From assembly GCA_963807425.1 (NCBI GenBank), contig CAWEBZ010000010.1, positions 143,470-207,469 of the forward strand: 64,000 bases of DNA. The letters run 5' to 3'. This document shows, one piece after another, positions 24,421-34,133 of the stretch. Position 1 is the first letter of the stretch, and each line of letters begins with the position of its first letter. Position numbers and translations under genes: made by a program. The notes under the pieces are model-generated. The model saw only the letters and a program-made list of their open reading frames with translations, did not search any database and had not been told where the DNA came from. Source of the stretch: VRUE01 sp963807425. GTDB lineage: Bacteria; Actinomycetota; Thermoleophilia; Solirubrobacterales; 70-9.

Positions 24421-26238
24421 ATGGATCGACTGGAACAAAGCAGGGCGTCTCAGCGAGCGCCCGCCTGATCGCTCGCGGCAGGCGTGCTGGCGCTGCTCTG
24501 CGCTGCTCGTCGCTCGTCAGTCCAGCAGCTCGGCACGACGCCGGCGCCGAACCCCGCAGCCGCCCAGCTTCGTCGTGATCCAGACCGACGACCAGACCCT
24601 CGACGAGCTCTACGCCACCTTCGGCGAGCCGAAGATGCAGGCGATGCCGAACACGCTCAACATGATCGCCAAGCGCGGCATGACCTTCAACCGCTACTAC
24701 GTCCCCTACCCGCTCTGCTGCCCCTCGCGGGTCAGCCTGCTGACCGGCCGCTACGCCCACAACAACGGCGTCAAGGGCAACATCCAGCCCAACGGCGGCT
24801 ACTTCGGCTTCTCCTTCCGCGCCGCGATGACGCCACAACCTCGCCACCTGGCTGCAGGGCGCCGGCTACCGCACGATCCACGTCGGCAAGTTCCTCAACG
24901 GCTACGGCGACGAGCCGTACGACAACGGCACCGCCGTGCCGCCCGGCTGGGACGCCTGGCACACGGTGCTCAAGGCCGACACCAACCACTACTTCTACGG
25001 CTACACGCTCAACAACAACGGCCAGCTCGAAGGGCCCTACGGCGACTCCGGCACCTGGGAACCGCGCGAATACGGCGTCCGCGACGACATCGGCTGCCCC
25101 TTCGCACCGCTCAACGGCCTGCCCTGCTACTACGAGACCGACATGCTGACCAACATCGCAGCCCAGGAGCTGCAGCGGCACCTCGCCCGAACAGCCCTTC
25201 TACCTGCAGCTCGACTACACCGCCCCGCACGGCGACTTCCGCCGCCCGGCCGGGCCGGAGCCGGCACCGCGCCACTACGACTGGTTCAAGGGCGCGCCGC
25301 TTCCCGCACAACCGCTCCGAAGGCTTCGCCGAGGGCAACGTCAGCCGACAAGCCGAGCTTCATCCGCGAAGCGCCCTACCTCTCGCTCAGCGACATCCAC
25401 ACCTACCGCGTCTACTACGAAAGGCGCTGGAGTCGCTGCGCTCGATCGACGACGGCGTGAAGCTGATCCTCGACACGCTGGGCTGGCTGCAGCGCCTGCG
25501 CAACACCTACGTCATCTTCACCTCCGACAACGGCTTCTTCTTCGGCGAGCACCGCCTGATCGGCGGCAAGTTCCTCGCCTACGAGCCGTCGACCCACCTG
25601 CCCTTCCTGATCCGCGGCCCGGACATCAGCGCCGGACAGCGAAACCGGCGAGCTGGTCGCCAACATCGACGTCGCCCCGACCATCCTCGAGCTGGCCGGC
25701 GTCGAAGCCGACAAGAGCATCGACGGGCGCTCGATGGTGCCCTTCCTGCGCGACCCCGAACTGCGCACGCCTGCGCCCGCTCCTCTTCGAGTCCTTCGTC
25801 GAGACCTCCGACGTGGAAGCCGAACGGCGCGATCGCCGAACCGGGCGACCAGCGCAACCGGCCCGCAGCCGTCGAGGCGGCGGCGGCCACCGCCTCGATC
25901 CTGGCGCCGCCGAAGGACTACGAGGGAATCCGCCTCGGCCCCTACAAGTACATCGCCTGGCCGAACGGCGAGAAGGAGCTCTACGACCTCGAAAAAGACC
26001 CCAACGAGCTCAACAACATCGTCCGCATCCCCAACTACTTCCCGGTCCGCAACTTCCTCCACCGCGAACTGCGCGAACGGCTCGAGAACTGCGTCGGCCG
26101 GGCCTGCCGCGAAGAAGCGGCGGAGATCCCGCTGACGCGGCAAGCGAACGCCAGCAGCAGATCCGCGAAGAAGAAGCGCGAACAGCGAGAAAAACGCAAG
26201 GAACAGAAGGAACAAACAGCAGAGCAGCTGAGCGCTGA
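24421..26238 (+). CDS. Sulfatase, broken by about ten single-base frameshifts
   Basis: This is an arylsulfatase-family enzyme. Conserved pieces occur in order across three frames: FVVIQTDDQTLDEL (metal ligands), the formylglycine motif CCPSRVSLLTGRY, YRTIHVGKFLNGYG, IFTSDNGFFFGEHRLIGGK and LYDLEKDPNELNNI. Frame changes fall near 24833, 25187, 25305, 25346, 25421 (a loss), 25636, 25770 and 25822, with one or more in the signal-peptide region before 24575. Each is repaired by one base, and the codon pattern between them is intact. The start near 24421 and end near 26238 are approximate. A Lys/Glu-rich tail ends the protein. Confidence 0.85.
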
Positions 26239-26241
26239 GCG

Positions 26242-28009
26242 CTACTTGATCACCGCGAGGACGTCGCCGCTGGAGACGGCGAGCCGCCCTCGGCGACGTT
26301 CAGCTCCTCGACCTTGCCGGCGCGGTGGGCGACGATCTCGTTCTCCATCTTCATCGCCTCGATCACGCAGATCAGGTCGCCCTCGGCGACCTCGGCGCCT
26401 TTCTCGACCGCGACTTTGAAGACGGTGCCCTGCAGCGGCGAGGGCAGCGACTCGCTGGAGGCGCCGCCGCCGCCGCCTGCCTTGCGCTCGCGCTTCGGCG
26501 GGCGCTTGCCGCCCGCGCCGCGGGCGCCGCCGCCGGCCACGGCCTCGCCGATCACCTTGACCTCGAAGAGCTTGCCGGAGACCTCGACCTTGTAGTCGCG
26601 GGCGACGAGCTCGGCGCCGTCCTCCTCTGCCGGCGCCGGCGCGGCGTCCTGGCCGGCGCGGTCGACTTGAGCCACTCGCGGTCCTCCATCAGGTCGCGGC
26701 AGGTCTCGCCGTTGGCCCACTGCTCGGTGGCGAGGATCGCGCTTGTGGAAGGGGATCAGCGTGGTCAGGCCGCCGACCTCGTACTCGTCCAGCGCCCGCA
26801 GCATCCGTCGCGTCGCGTGCTCGCGGTCGACGTCCCAGACGATCAGCTTGGCGACCATCGGGTCGTACATCGGCGTCACCTCGGAGCCGGCCTCGACCCC
26901 GGAGTCGACGCGAACGCCCGGCCCGGCAGGCTCGCGATAGGTGGTGATCGCGCCCGGGTGCGGGAGCGAATTTCTTGTGGGCCGCCTCGGCGTTGATCCG
27001 GCACTCGATCGCGTGACCGCGCAGCTCGACGTCCTCCTGGGCGACCGAGAGCGCCTCGCCGGCCGCGACGAGCACCTGCTCGCGGACGATGTCGACGCCG
27101 GTCACCATCTCGGTCACGCAGTGCTCGACCTGGACCCGGGTGTTCATCTCGAGGAAGAAGTACTCGTCGCCGACCTGCATCCCCTCGACCGTGCCGGCGC
27201 CGCGATAGCCGACCGCGGCCGCGGCATCGGTGGCGATCTTGCCGATCCGCTCGCGCATCTCCGCGTCGACGCGCGGGCCGGGGGCCTCCTCGATCACCTT
27301 CTGGTGGCGGCGCTGGATCGAGCAGTCGCGCTCGCCGAGGTGGATCACGTTGCCGTGGGAGTCAGCCAGCACCTGGACCTCGACATGGCGCGGGTCCTCG
27401 AGGTAGCGCTCGACGTAGACGCGGTCGTCGGAGAAGAACTTCTCGCCTTCGCGGCCGGCACCCTCGAAGGCCTCCTCGAGGTCCGCCGGCGTCATCGCCA
27501 CGCGGAAGCCCTTGCCGCCGCCGCCGCCCGCCGCCTTGCAGGCGACCGGATAACCGGCTTCCTCAGCTTGCTTCTTGGCCGCCTCGACGTCCTTTGCCGG
27601 CTCCGTCGCTCCCGGCACGATCGGCACGCCCGCCTCGGCCATGATCTCGCGCGCCCGCGTCTTCGAGCCCATCGCTTCGATCGCCTCTGGCGGCGGGCCG
27701 ATGAAGACGATGTCCGGCTTCGGCGCAGGCGCGAGCGAAGTCCGCGTTCTCGGCGAGGAAGCCGTAGCCAGGATGGATCGCCTCCGCCCCGGCCTGCTTC
27801 GCGGTCTCGATGATCTTCTCGATGTTCAGATAGCTCTCGGCGGGGACCGCCGGGCCGATCAGGAAAGCCTCGCCGGCCTCGCGCACGTGCGGCGCCTCGC
27901 GGTCGATCTCCGAGTAGACGGCGACCGAGCCGATCCCCATCTCCTTCAGGGTCCGCGCGACGCGGATCGCGATCTCGCCGCGGTTGGCTATCAGCACCTT
28001 CTCGAACAT
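26242..28009 (-). CDS. Acetyl/propionyl-CoA carboxylase alpha subunit (biotin carboxylase + BCCP), frameshifted
   Basis: The N-terminal biotin carboxylase begins MFEKVLIANRGEIAIRV. It has the glycine-rich ATP loop AAGGGGGKGFR, then ERDCSIQRRHQKVIEEAP and EMNTRVQVEH. The C-terminal biotinyl domain has the biotinylation site EAMKMENE. Breaks near 27722, 26961 and 26745 are single-base gains; those near 26668 and 26288 are single-base losses. With these corrected the frame ends at TAG 26242. The enzyme makes malonyl- or methylmalonyl-CoA with a separate carboxyltransferase beta subunit not in the window. The small acidic protein at 44176-44370 has some likeness to epsilon subunits. Confidence 0.92.
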
Positions 28010-28093
28010 CACAAATGTTCGTCCTTCGCTCGCGGCGCAAAGGAATCAGAGATGCATGCTTGCTCGCTCAGACTCACGGGTGCGGCAGTCTAT

Positions 28094-28906
28094 TTATGCC
28101 GGCGGCGAAGGGACCTCGGGCTCGCCGAGATCGTAGGTGTCGTAGGCGCCGAAGCGGGCGAAGGTCTTGTGGGTCGGGCCGTGGTAGTCGGAGGAGCCGG
28201 TGGGGACGAGGTTGAGCGCATGGCAGAGCTCCAGCAGGTGGGCGGTCTGCTCGCGGCTGTGGGTCGGATAGAAGGTCTCGACCCCGTCGGGCCGCAGGGA
28301 GCGGATCAGCTCGTCGACCTGATCGGAGTCATCGATGTCCCAGTAGGGATGGGCGATCACCGCAACGCCGCCGGCTTCGCGGATCAGCGCGATCGCCTGC
28401 TCGGCGGTCGGCCAGCTGCGCGGCACGAAGGCCTTTCCGCCGGGGACCAGGTACTCCTCGAAGAAGGGCCCGAGGTCGCCGGTGGCGCCAGCTGCCCTGG
28501 CGATGTGGGGGCGGCCGATCGAGAGCGCATCGCCGGCCTCCCTGACCGCGTCCTCCAGGTGCAGGTGGAAGCCCCAGCCGCGCAGCCGCTCGACGATCTG
28601 CCCGGCTCGCGTCACCCGCTCGTGCTGGGCTCGCTCGCAGGCCGGCGCAATCTTGCCCAGGTCGACCCAGTAGCCGCAGACGTGCAGGTCTTCCGCGTAC
28701 TCGTGCACGCAGGACATCTCGATCGCAGGCACCAGCTGGATGCCGAAGGTCTTGGCGGCCTCCGCCGCCTCCGCCACGCCGGCGATCGCGTCGTGGTCGG
28801 TCAGGGCCAGGGTGGTGACGCCGGCCTCCCAGGCTTGGGCGACGACCTCGGCCGGCGCCAGCTGCCCGTCCGAGACGGTCGAGTGGCTCTGTAGCTCGAT
28901 CAGCAT
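28094..28906 (-). CDS. PHP-domain phosphoesterase (RNase AM/YciV-like)
   Basis: This 270-residue protein begins with the PHP metal motif ELQSHSTVSDGQLAP. Further motifs are LTDHDAIAG, VPAIEMSC, VIAHPYWD and TGSSDYHGP. Family members remove 3' phosphates from 3',5'-bisphosphonucleotides and trim RNA 5' ends. It is divergent from the heme operon, and its promoter faces the iron-box cluster. Confidence 0.9.
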   Translation of the reverse strand: MLIELQSHSTVSDGQLAPAEVVAQAWEAGVTTLALTDHDAIAGVAEAAEAAKTFGIQLVPAIEMSCVHEYAEDLHVCGYWVDLGKIAPACERAQHERVTRAGQIVERLRGWGFHLHLEDAVREAGDALSIGRPHIARAAGATGDLGPFFEEYLVPGGKAFVPRSWPTAEQAIALIREAGGVAVIAHPYWDIDDSDQVDELIRSLRPDGVETFYPTHSREQTAHLLELCHALNLVPTGSSDYHGPTHKTFARFGAYDTYDLGEPEVPSPPA

Positions 28907-28960
28907 CGGGACGAACCCTATTCGGCGGCCGTCGAGGTCAGCTTTGTTCGGCTACCCTAA

Positions 28961-28988
28961 TTAGGCAAACCTAATTAGGGCGCCCTAA
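28961..28988. promoter_or_regulatory. Two abutting DtxR-family iron boxes
   Basis: TTAGGCAAACCTAA (28961-28974) and TTAGGGCGCCCTAA (28975-28988) are two 14-bp TTAGG-N4-CCTAA palindromes placed end to end; the second is a perfect palindrome. A further CCTAA half-site ends at 28960. They lie upstream of the heme monooxygenase TTG start at 29030. The half-site TTAGG is the known IdeR/DtxR half-site, but the spacing here is shorter than the classical 19-bp box. Confidence 0.8.
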
Positions 28989-29029
28989 GCAGTTGCTAGC
29001 GCGGGGCATCAATCGAAAGGAGCGGGGCC

Positions 29030-29329
29030 TTGGTAATCGTGATGAACGTTGTCCACGTCAAAGAGGAGCGCCGAGAGGCATTCGAGCGCGCTTTCCTCGA
29101 GCGTGAGAGCCACGTCCACAAGGCCGAGGGCTTCGCCGGTTTCGAGCTGCTGCGCCGCGACCGCGAGGGCGAGTACGTCGTCCTCAGCCGCTGGGAGAGC
29201 GACGAGGCGTTCAAGGCCTGGGTCAACAGCGACCTCTTCAAGCTCAGCCATCGCCACGCCGACGGTGAGCTCGCCCACGGCAGCGAGGTGCGCCATTACG
29301 AGGTGATCGACGCCAAGGTCCCGGCGTGA
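29030..29329 (+). CDS. Heme-degrading monooxygenase (IsdG/MhuD-type ABM domain)
   Basis: This 99-residue antibiotic-biosynthesis-monooxygenase-fold protein has the spacing of the IsdG/MhuD catalytic triad: Asn6, Trp64 and His74. It should open the heme ring in the cytoplasm and release iron. The start is TTG at 29030, with AGGAG eight bases upstream; an ATG at 29042 would remove the catalytic Asn from its usual distance to the N-terminus. It is the first gene of the heme operon behind a double iron box. Its stop overlaps the next start (GTGA). Confidence 0.9.
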   Translation: MVIVMNVVHVKEERREAFERAFLERESHVHKAEGFAGFELLRRDREGEYVVLSRWESDEAFKAWVNSDLFKLSHRHADGELAHGSEVRHYEVIDAKVPA

Positions 29330-30177
29330 GGAGACTCCTGACCGCGGCGCTCCTCGGCGCGATCCTCTGCCTCCCGGCCGGCGCTCAGGCGGCACCGCCG
29401 AAGCGAATCGTCGCGCTGACCCCGTTCACCGCGAACACCCTGGCCAAGCTCGGCGTCAAGCCGGTCGGCATCGGGCAGACCCTGGGCGGCGCGGAACGCT
29501 TCTCGCCGAAGCTGAAAGGGGTCCCCACGCTTCCCCTCTCCCACCCCAACGGGCCCAACCTCGAGCAGCTCGCCTCGCTCGACCCCGACCTCGTCTTCTC
29601 CTCCGACACCTGGGCGAAGGGCAACGAGGCGATGGGCAACCTCGGCATCCGCACCCTGGTCCACGAGCCCTTCCGCCTCAACGGGGCGTTTGCCCAGACC
29701 CTGGTGATCGGCGCCCTGGTCGGCAAGCTGAAACAAGCGAAAGCGCTGGTCGCCTCGATGAAGAAACGCGTGGCCCAGGCGCGCAGGGGCATCGAGCAAC
29801 ACCCGACCGTGATGCTGATCCTCGGCGTCGGGCGGACTCCCTTCACCTTTCTTCCGAACAGCTGGGGTGGCGACATCGTCACCAAGGCAGGGGGTCGCCT
29901 GCTGACCGGGGGTGTCGAGTCCAGCTCCGGCTTCGAGCGGATCTCCGACGAGGTCGTCGTCGCCGAGGACCCCGACGTGATCGTCGCCGTCCCCCACGCC
30001 AACGAGGAGGACATCCCCAGCCTGACCGAGTACCTGCGCACCAACCCGGCCTGGGCGACAACCTCGGCCGTGCGCAACGGACGGATCTACATCTCGGTGG
30101 ACAACTCGCTGCTGCAGGCGGGCACCGATGTCGCGCGCACGATCCGCAAGGTCCGCCGCGTCTATCTGCAGAACTGA
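29326..30177 (+). CDS. hmuT: Heme/iron ABC transporter substrate-binding protein
   Basis: This 283-residue protein has an N-terminal signal peptide (about residues 1-22) and a BtuF/HmuT-like periplasmic-binding fold. Typical segments are KRIVALTPFTANTLAKLG, LASLDPDLVFSSDTW and EDPDVIVAVPHANEED. No lipobox cysteine stands at the cleavage site, so its anchoring is unclear. Heme specificity is inferred from the monooxygenase and HtaA neighbours. The start is GTG, overlapping the previous stop. Confidence 0.88.
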   Translation: MRRLLTAALLGAILCLPAGAQAAPPKRIVALTPFTANTLAKLGVKPVGIGQTLGGAERFSPKLKGVPTLPLSHPNGPNLEQLASLDPDLVFSSDTWAKGNEAMGNLGIRTLVHEPFRLNGAFAQTLVIGALVGKLKQAKALVASMKKRVAQARRGIEQHPTVMLILGVGRTPFTFLPNSWGGDIVTKAGGRLLTGGVESSSGFERISDEVVVAEDPDVIVAVPHANEEDIPSLTEYLRTNPAWATTSAVRNGRIYISVDNSLLQAGTDVARTIRKVRRVYLQN

Positions 30178-30181
30178 GACA

Positions 30182-31165
30182 TTGGCCCGGCGCACGCTCG
30201 TATTCGCGGCGCTGCTCGCCGCCCTCGCCGTCGCGACGATCGCCTCGCTGGCGCTGGGCGCGGTCAAGGTCCCCTTCGCCGAGGTGATCGACGTCCTACT
30301 CGGCAAGGGTGGCGGCGGGCCCGAGCAGCAGATCGTCGAGACGCTGCGGCTGCCGCGCACGGTCGAGGCGCTGATCGTCGGTGCCGCCCTCGGCATCGCC
30401 GGAGCGATCCTGCAGGGGGCGCTGGCCAACCCGCTCGCCTCGCCCGACGTGATCGGGGTCACCGGCGGAGCCGGCTTCGGCGCGATCCTGATCATCATCC
30501 TCTTCCCCGGCTCGATCGCGCTGTTGCCGGTCGGAGCGCTTGCCTTCGGCCTGCTCGCCGCGACGCTCGTCTTTGCCTTCGCCTGGTCGGGTGCCAACCG
30601 CGGCAGCATCGGCAAGGTCGTCCTCGCCGGGATCGCGGTCCTCTCGCTGTTCACCGCCGGCACCACCGGGCTGCTCGCCGCCTACCCGGAGCGGGCGCCC
30701 TCCGCGATCTTCTTCATCGCCGGCGGCCTCACCTCGAGCGGCTGGGAGGAGCTGGAGACTGTCTGGCCCTACTTCGCCGTCGGCTTCGCCTGCGCGGCGC
30801 TGCTGATCCGGCCGCTCGACCGGCTCGCGCTCGGCGACGACGTCGCAGCCTCGCTCGGGTCGCGGCCGCAGCGGATCCGGCTCGGGGCGGGCATCGCCGC
30901 CGCCCTGCTCGCCGCCGCCTCGGCGGCGATCGCCGGCCTGCTCGGCTTCCTCGGCCTGGTCGTCCCGCACGTCGTGCGGATGGCCGGCGGCACCTCCAGC
31001 CAAACCTTCGTCGTCCCCGCCTCGGCGATCGGCGGTGCCGCGCTGCTGGCGGCCGGGGACACGCTGGCCCGCACCCTGCGGGCGCCGATCGAGATGCCGG
31101 TCGGCCCCTTCATGGTCGTGCTCGGCGTGCCGCTGTTCCTCTGGCTGCTGCGCAAGGCGGTCTGA
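30182..31165 (+). CDS. hmuU: Heme/iron-chelate ABC transporter permease (FecCD family)
   Basis: This 327-residue FecCD/BtuC-type permease has about nine to ten transmembrane helices. Family signatures are RLPRTVEALIVGAALGIAGA, LANPLASPDVIGV and GFLGLVVPHVVRM; the last is the region that contacts the ATPase. The start is TTG at 30182, four bases after the hmuT stop. Its own stop overlaps the start of the ATPase (TGATG). Confidence 0.93.
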   Translation: MARRTLVFAALLAALAVATIASLALGAVKVPFAEVIDVLLGKGGGGPEQQIVETLRLPRTVEALIVGAALGIAGAILQGALANPLASPDVIGVTGGAGFGAILIIILFPGSIALLPVGALAFGLLAATLVFAFAWSGANRGSIGKVVLAGIAVLSLFTAGTTGLLAAYPERAPSAIFFIAGGLTSSGWEELETVWPYFAVGFACAALLIRPLDRLALGDDVAASLGSRPQRIRLGAGIAAALLAAASAAIAGLLGFLGLVVPHVVRMAGGTSSQTFVVPASAIGGAALLAAGDTLARTLRAPIEMPVGPFMVVLGVPLFLWLLRKAV

Positions 31166-31993
31166 TGGAGGTGACCGCTCGCCATGACGATTCGCCACCG
31201 CTGGAAGCCCGCGGCGTCGAGGTGGAGATCGGCGGCGTGCCGATTCTGCGCGGCGCCGACCTGCGACTGGATCGCGGCGAGCTGGTGGCGATCGTCGGCC
31301 CCAACGGGGCGGGCAAGTCGACGCTGGTCCGCGCCGTCTCCGGCCTGCAAAAGACCTGTGGCGGAACCGTCCTCTGGTCAGGCCGCGACGTCGAGGAGAT
31401 GCGGGGCCGTGAGCTGGCGCACGGTGCGTGCCTTCGTACCGCAGAGGATGCCGGTGCCGGCCGGGGTCAGCGTGCGCGAAGCGGTGACGATCGGCCGCTC
31501 CTCCCACCTGAAGCCGCTGCGCCGGCTGACCGGTGAAGATCGCGAAGGGATCGAGGGCGCAATGGGGCGCGCCCGGGTCACCCGCTTCGCCGAGCGGCCG
31601 CTGACGACGCTCTCCGGCGGTGAGCTGCAGCGGGTCCAGATCGCGATCGGCCTCGCCCAGGAAGCGCCGGTGCTGATCGCCGACGAGCCGACCTCCCAGC
31701 TCGACCTCGGCGCCACCGTCGGCGTCGCCACGCTGCTCAGGCAGTTGGCCGACGACGGCCTCACGGTGCTGCTGGTCGTCCACGACCTCGCTCTCGCTGC
31801 CGCCGTCGCCGACACCGCTGTGGTGGTCTCCGAAGGCCGCACCGTCGCTACCGGCAATCCCAGCGAGGTGCTCGGCTCGGACCGGCTTGCCGAGGTCTGG
31901 GGAGCCGACGCACGACTGACCGAGCACGACGGCCGCACTGCACTGCATGTCGCCTGGCTCGATCGCCGCTCCGATCCCGTGGAGGCGACCTAA
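31165..31993 (+). CDS. hmuV: Heme/iron ABC transporter ATP-binding protein, one frameshift
   Basis: Walker A is in IVGPNGAGKSTLVRAVSG, the signature motif is LSGGELQRVQIAIGLAQE, and Walker B is in VLIADEPTSQLD. The frame breaks at about 31420: dropping one C in GCGCACG joins RELA to TVRAFVPQRMPV and gives a 275-residue protein. It is coupled to the permease. The frame ends 89 bp before the first HtaA gene, and a second iron box lies in that gap. Confidence 0.92.
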
Positions 31994-32018
31994 TTCCTAG
32001 TGTGTTAGTTTGAATTTC

Positions 32019-32032
32019 TTAGGGCACCCTAA
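32019..32032. promoter_or_regulatory. DtxR-family iron box inside the heme operon
   Basis: TTAGGGCACCCTAA fits TTAGG-N4-CCTAA, with only the central CA breaking symmetry. It lies 50 bp upstream of the first HtaA gene in an A/T-rich 89-bp gap. It probably marks a second, internal iron-controlled promoter for the HtaA-PKD-ExbB-DUF2149 half of the operon. Confidence 0.8.
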
Positions 32033-32081
32033 TTCTCACTGCCCGTCCCGCTGTCGAATGGCTGAGGAGGCCGACCAAACG

Positions 32082-34129
32082 ATGACCGCACACCCGTCCC
32101 GCCCGTCCCGGAGCCGCCGCGCTCGCGCCCTGCTGGCGCTAGCGACGCTGGCGCTCTCCACCACCGCCTTCGCCGGCGCCGCGGCGGCTTCGCCGGGCAG
32201 CGGCGAGGTCGTCTTCTCGCTCAAGCCGGGAGGCGAGAAATCCCTGCTGCGCCAGGACGTCAAGGCCAAGGCGGGCAAGTGGGGCTCGGTCAAGCGGGTT
32301 TTCGCGCGGCAAGGCAAAGGCGGAGTGCAGCAGGTCGCCCTGCCCGTCGATCGATCTCGAGCTGCGCGAGGCGGCGACCGTCGAGACCGACGGCGCGCTG
32401 ACGCTCAGCCTGGACGGACGCAAAGCGACACTGAGGGACCTGATCCTGCAGGTCGCGGGACGCAGGACCGCAATCAGCGCCAAGCTGGGAGGCAAGCGAC
32501 TGGTCGTCTTCCGGGCCCGGGGCGAGGCCAAGGTCGACTCCTCGACCCTGGCGCTCAACGGGGCGAAGCTCACACTCACCGAGAATGGCGCCAACGCTCT
32601 TCAGCAGCGGCTCGACCTCGAGCAGCTCTCCGCCGGCAAGCTGGGAACAGTCGACGTCGATGCTCGCCTCACTGCCGGTCCCGCGGCATCAAATGCACTG
32701 CCGTATGGCAATGACGCCCTTCCCGGCGGCCCGGTCGACCCCTACGCGAAACAGTGCGGCGTGGCGCTTAAAAGCACCGTCCAGGGCAGCGCTGCCGGCC
32801 CGGCACCGGCGCCCACGCTGACCAGCCCGGCGAGCGTCAGCGGCGGCTCGATCCAGTGGGGCTTCCAGGAGTCCTTCCGTTTCTACGTCGTCACCCTCTC
32901 CGGCGGCACCCTGGTGCCGATCGCACCGGCGACACAGCCCGCCCCTCCGCTCGGCGGCTTCAGCTTCCCGGCGACCGGCGGCGGCTACGTCCTGGGCGCC
33001 GCCGGCGACTCCAGCGATGACACGGCAGTCATCGACGGCAGCGGCGAGGTCGTCATCTGCAACGCGCCGCACGGGTTCCGGATCACCCTTTCCAACCCAA
33101 CGGTGACGATCGACGGCGCCGACTCGCGCCTCACGGTCAGCGTCGACACCAACATGTCCGGCATCCACACACCGGCCCAGCGCGTCGATCTGGCCAAGCT
33201 CGACATCGACGACGCCAGCACTTTCTTCAGCGAAAACGCGAAAACCGTGACCTGGGGGGACCTGCCGGTGACCATCACCGAAGCCGGCGAGCAGGCGCTG
33301 CAGCTCTGCAACCCGATGAACCCCGGGCCGTGCAGCTACGAAGAGGGCGACACGCTCGAACCGCTGACCGTGACCGCCGCCACCAACGCAACCGAGGCGG
33401 CATGGCCGTTTGCCTCCGCCTGCAACATCGTCATTCCGGCGACCGCGTCGTCCTGGCCGGCGGCACCGGCGGCACCGCTGGCCCTGCCCGTGCTTGGCGC
33501 CTCGCAGTCGGAGACGCTGACGGAAGGCTCGATCGACTGGGGCTTCCGCAACAGTCTCCGCAACACGGTCCAGACCAACGGGGTGTTCAACCTCTCGGGC
33601 GGGGCGACCCGCAGCGACGCGGTCGACATGTCGGGCTCGGGCAAGTTCTTCAGCTGGCCCAGCACGAGCGGCGAATACGAACCGGGCACTCCCGGCAAGC
33701 TGATCCTGCACGGGACCGGCAGCGTGGCGCTCTGCAATACGGCGCATGGCTTCGGCACAGTGCTCGGCAAACCCGACCCTGGTCATAGACGGGGCCAAAT
33801 CCCGCATCAGCATGGACGTCGCCACCCGCCTCGGCACCTCCTGGACCTGGGGCCAGGTCGACGTGGCAACCATCGCCACTGGCGGCATCGTCGTCGAAGA
33901 GCTGGCGGACACGCCGAGCCCGGGCCTGGAGACGATCAAGTGGACGTTCCCCGACCTCGGCGCCGACAACGCGCCAGGGGGTGGTGACGATGACACCGAC
34001 TCAACCAACAGCCCGGTGAAGCTCGCCACGCCTGGGACCAGCGCCTTCTGGCTCCTCGGCGGCTCCTACAAAACCACCGGGACGGCGCTGAACAAGCTCA
34101 GCGTCTCCTTCGTCCACCCGGCGAGCTAG
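32082..34129 (+). CDS. Secreted HtaA-domain heme-binding protein, two frameshifts
   Basis: A signal peptide (about residues 1-37, ending AAAAS) is followed by a unit shared with the next gene (ISAKLGGKRLVVFRARG, near residue 150). Two HtaA domains follow, beginning SGGSIQWGFQESFRFYV and EGSIDWGFRNSLRNTV. Corynebacterial HtaA domains bind heme at the surface and pass it to HmuT. Single-base gains near 32347 and 33769 break the frame; corrected, the protein is 681 residues. No C-terminal membrane helix or sorting signal is visible. I chose the ATG at 32082, with AGGAGG upstream. Confidence 0.88.
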
Positions 34130-34133
34130 AGCG

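Noticed and set aside
24800..25850. Programmed frameshifting or an alternative decoding rule to explain repeated frame changes
   Set aside because: The break sites share no slippery sequence or codon, and both gains and losses occur. Many genes in the same window need no shift, so indel errors are the simpler cause.
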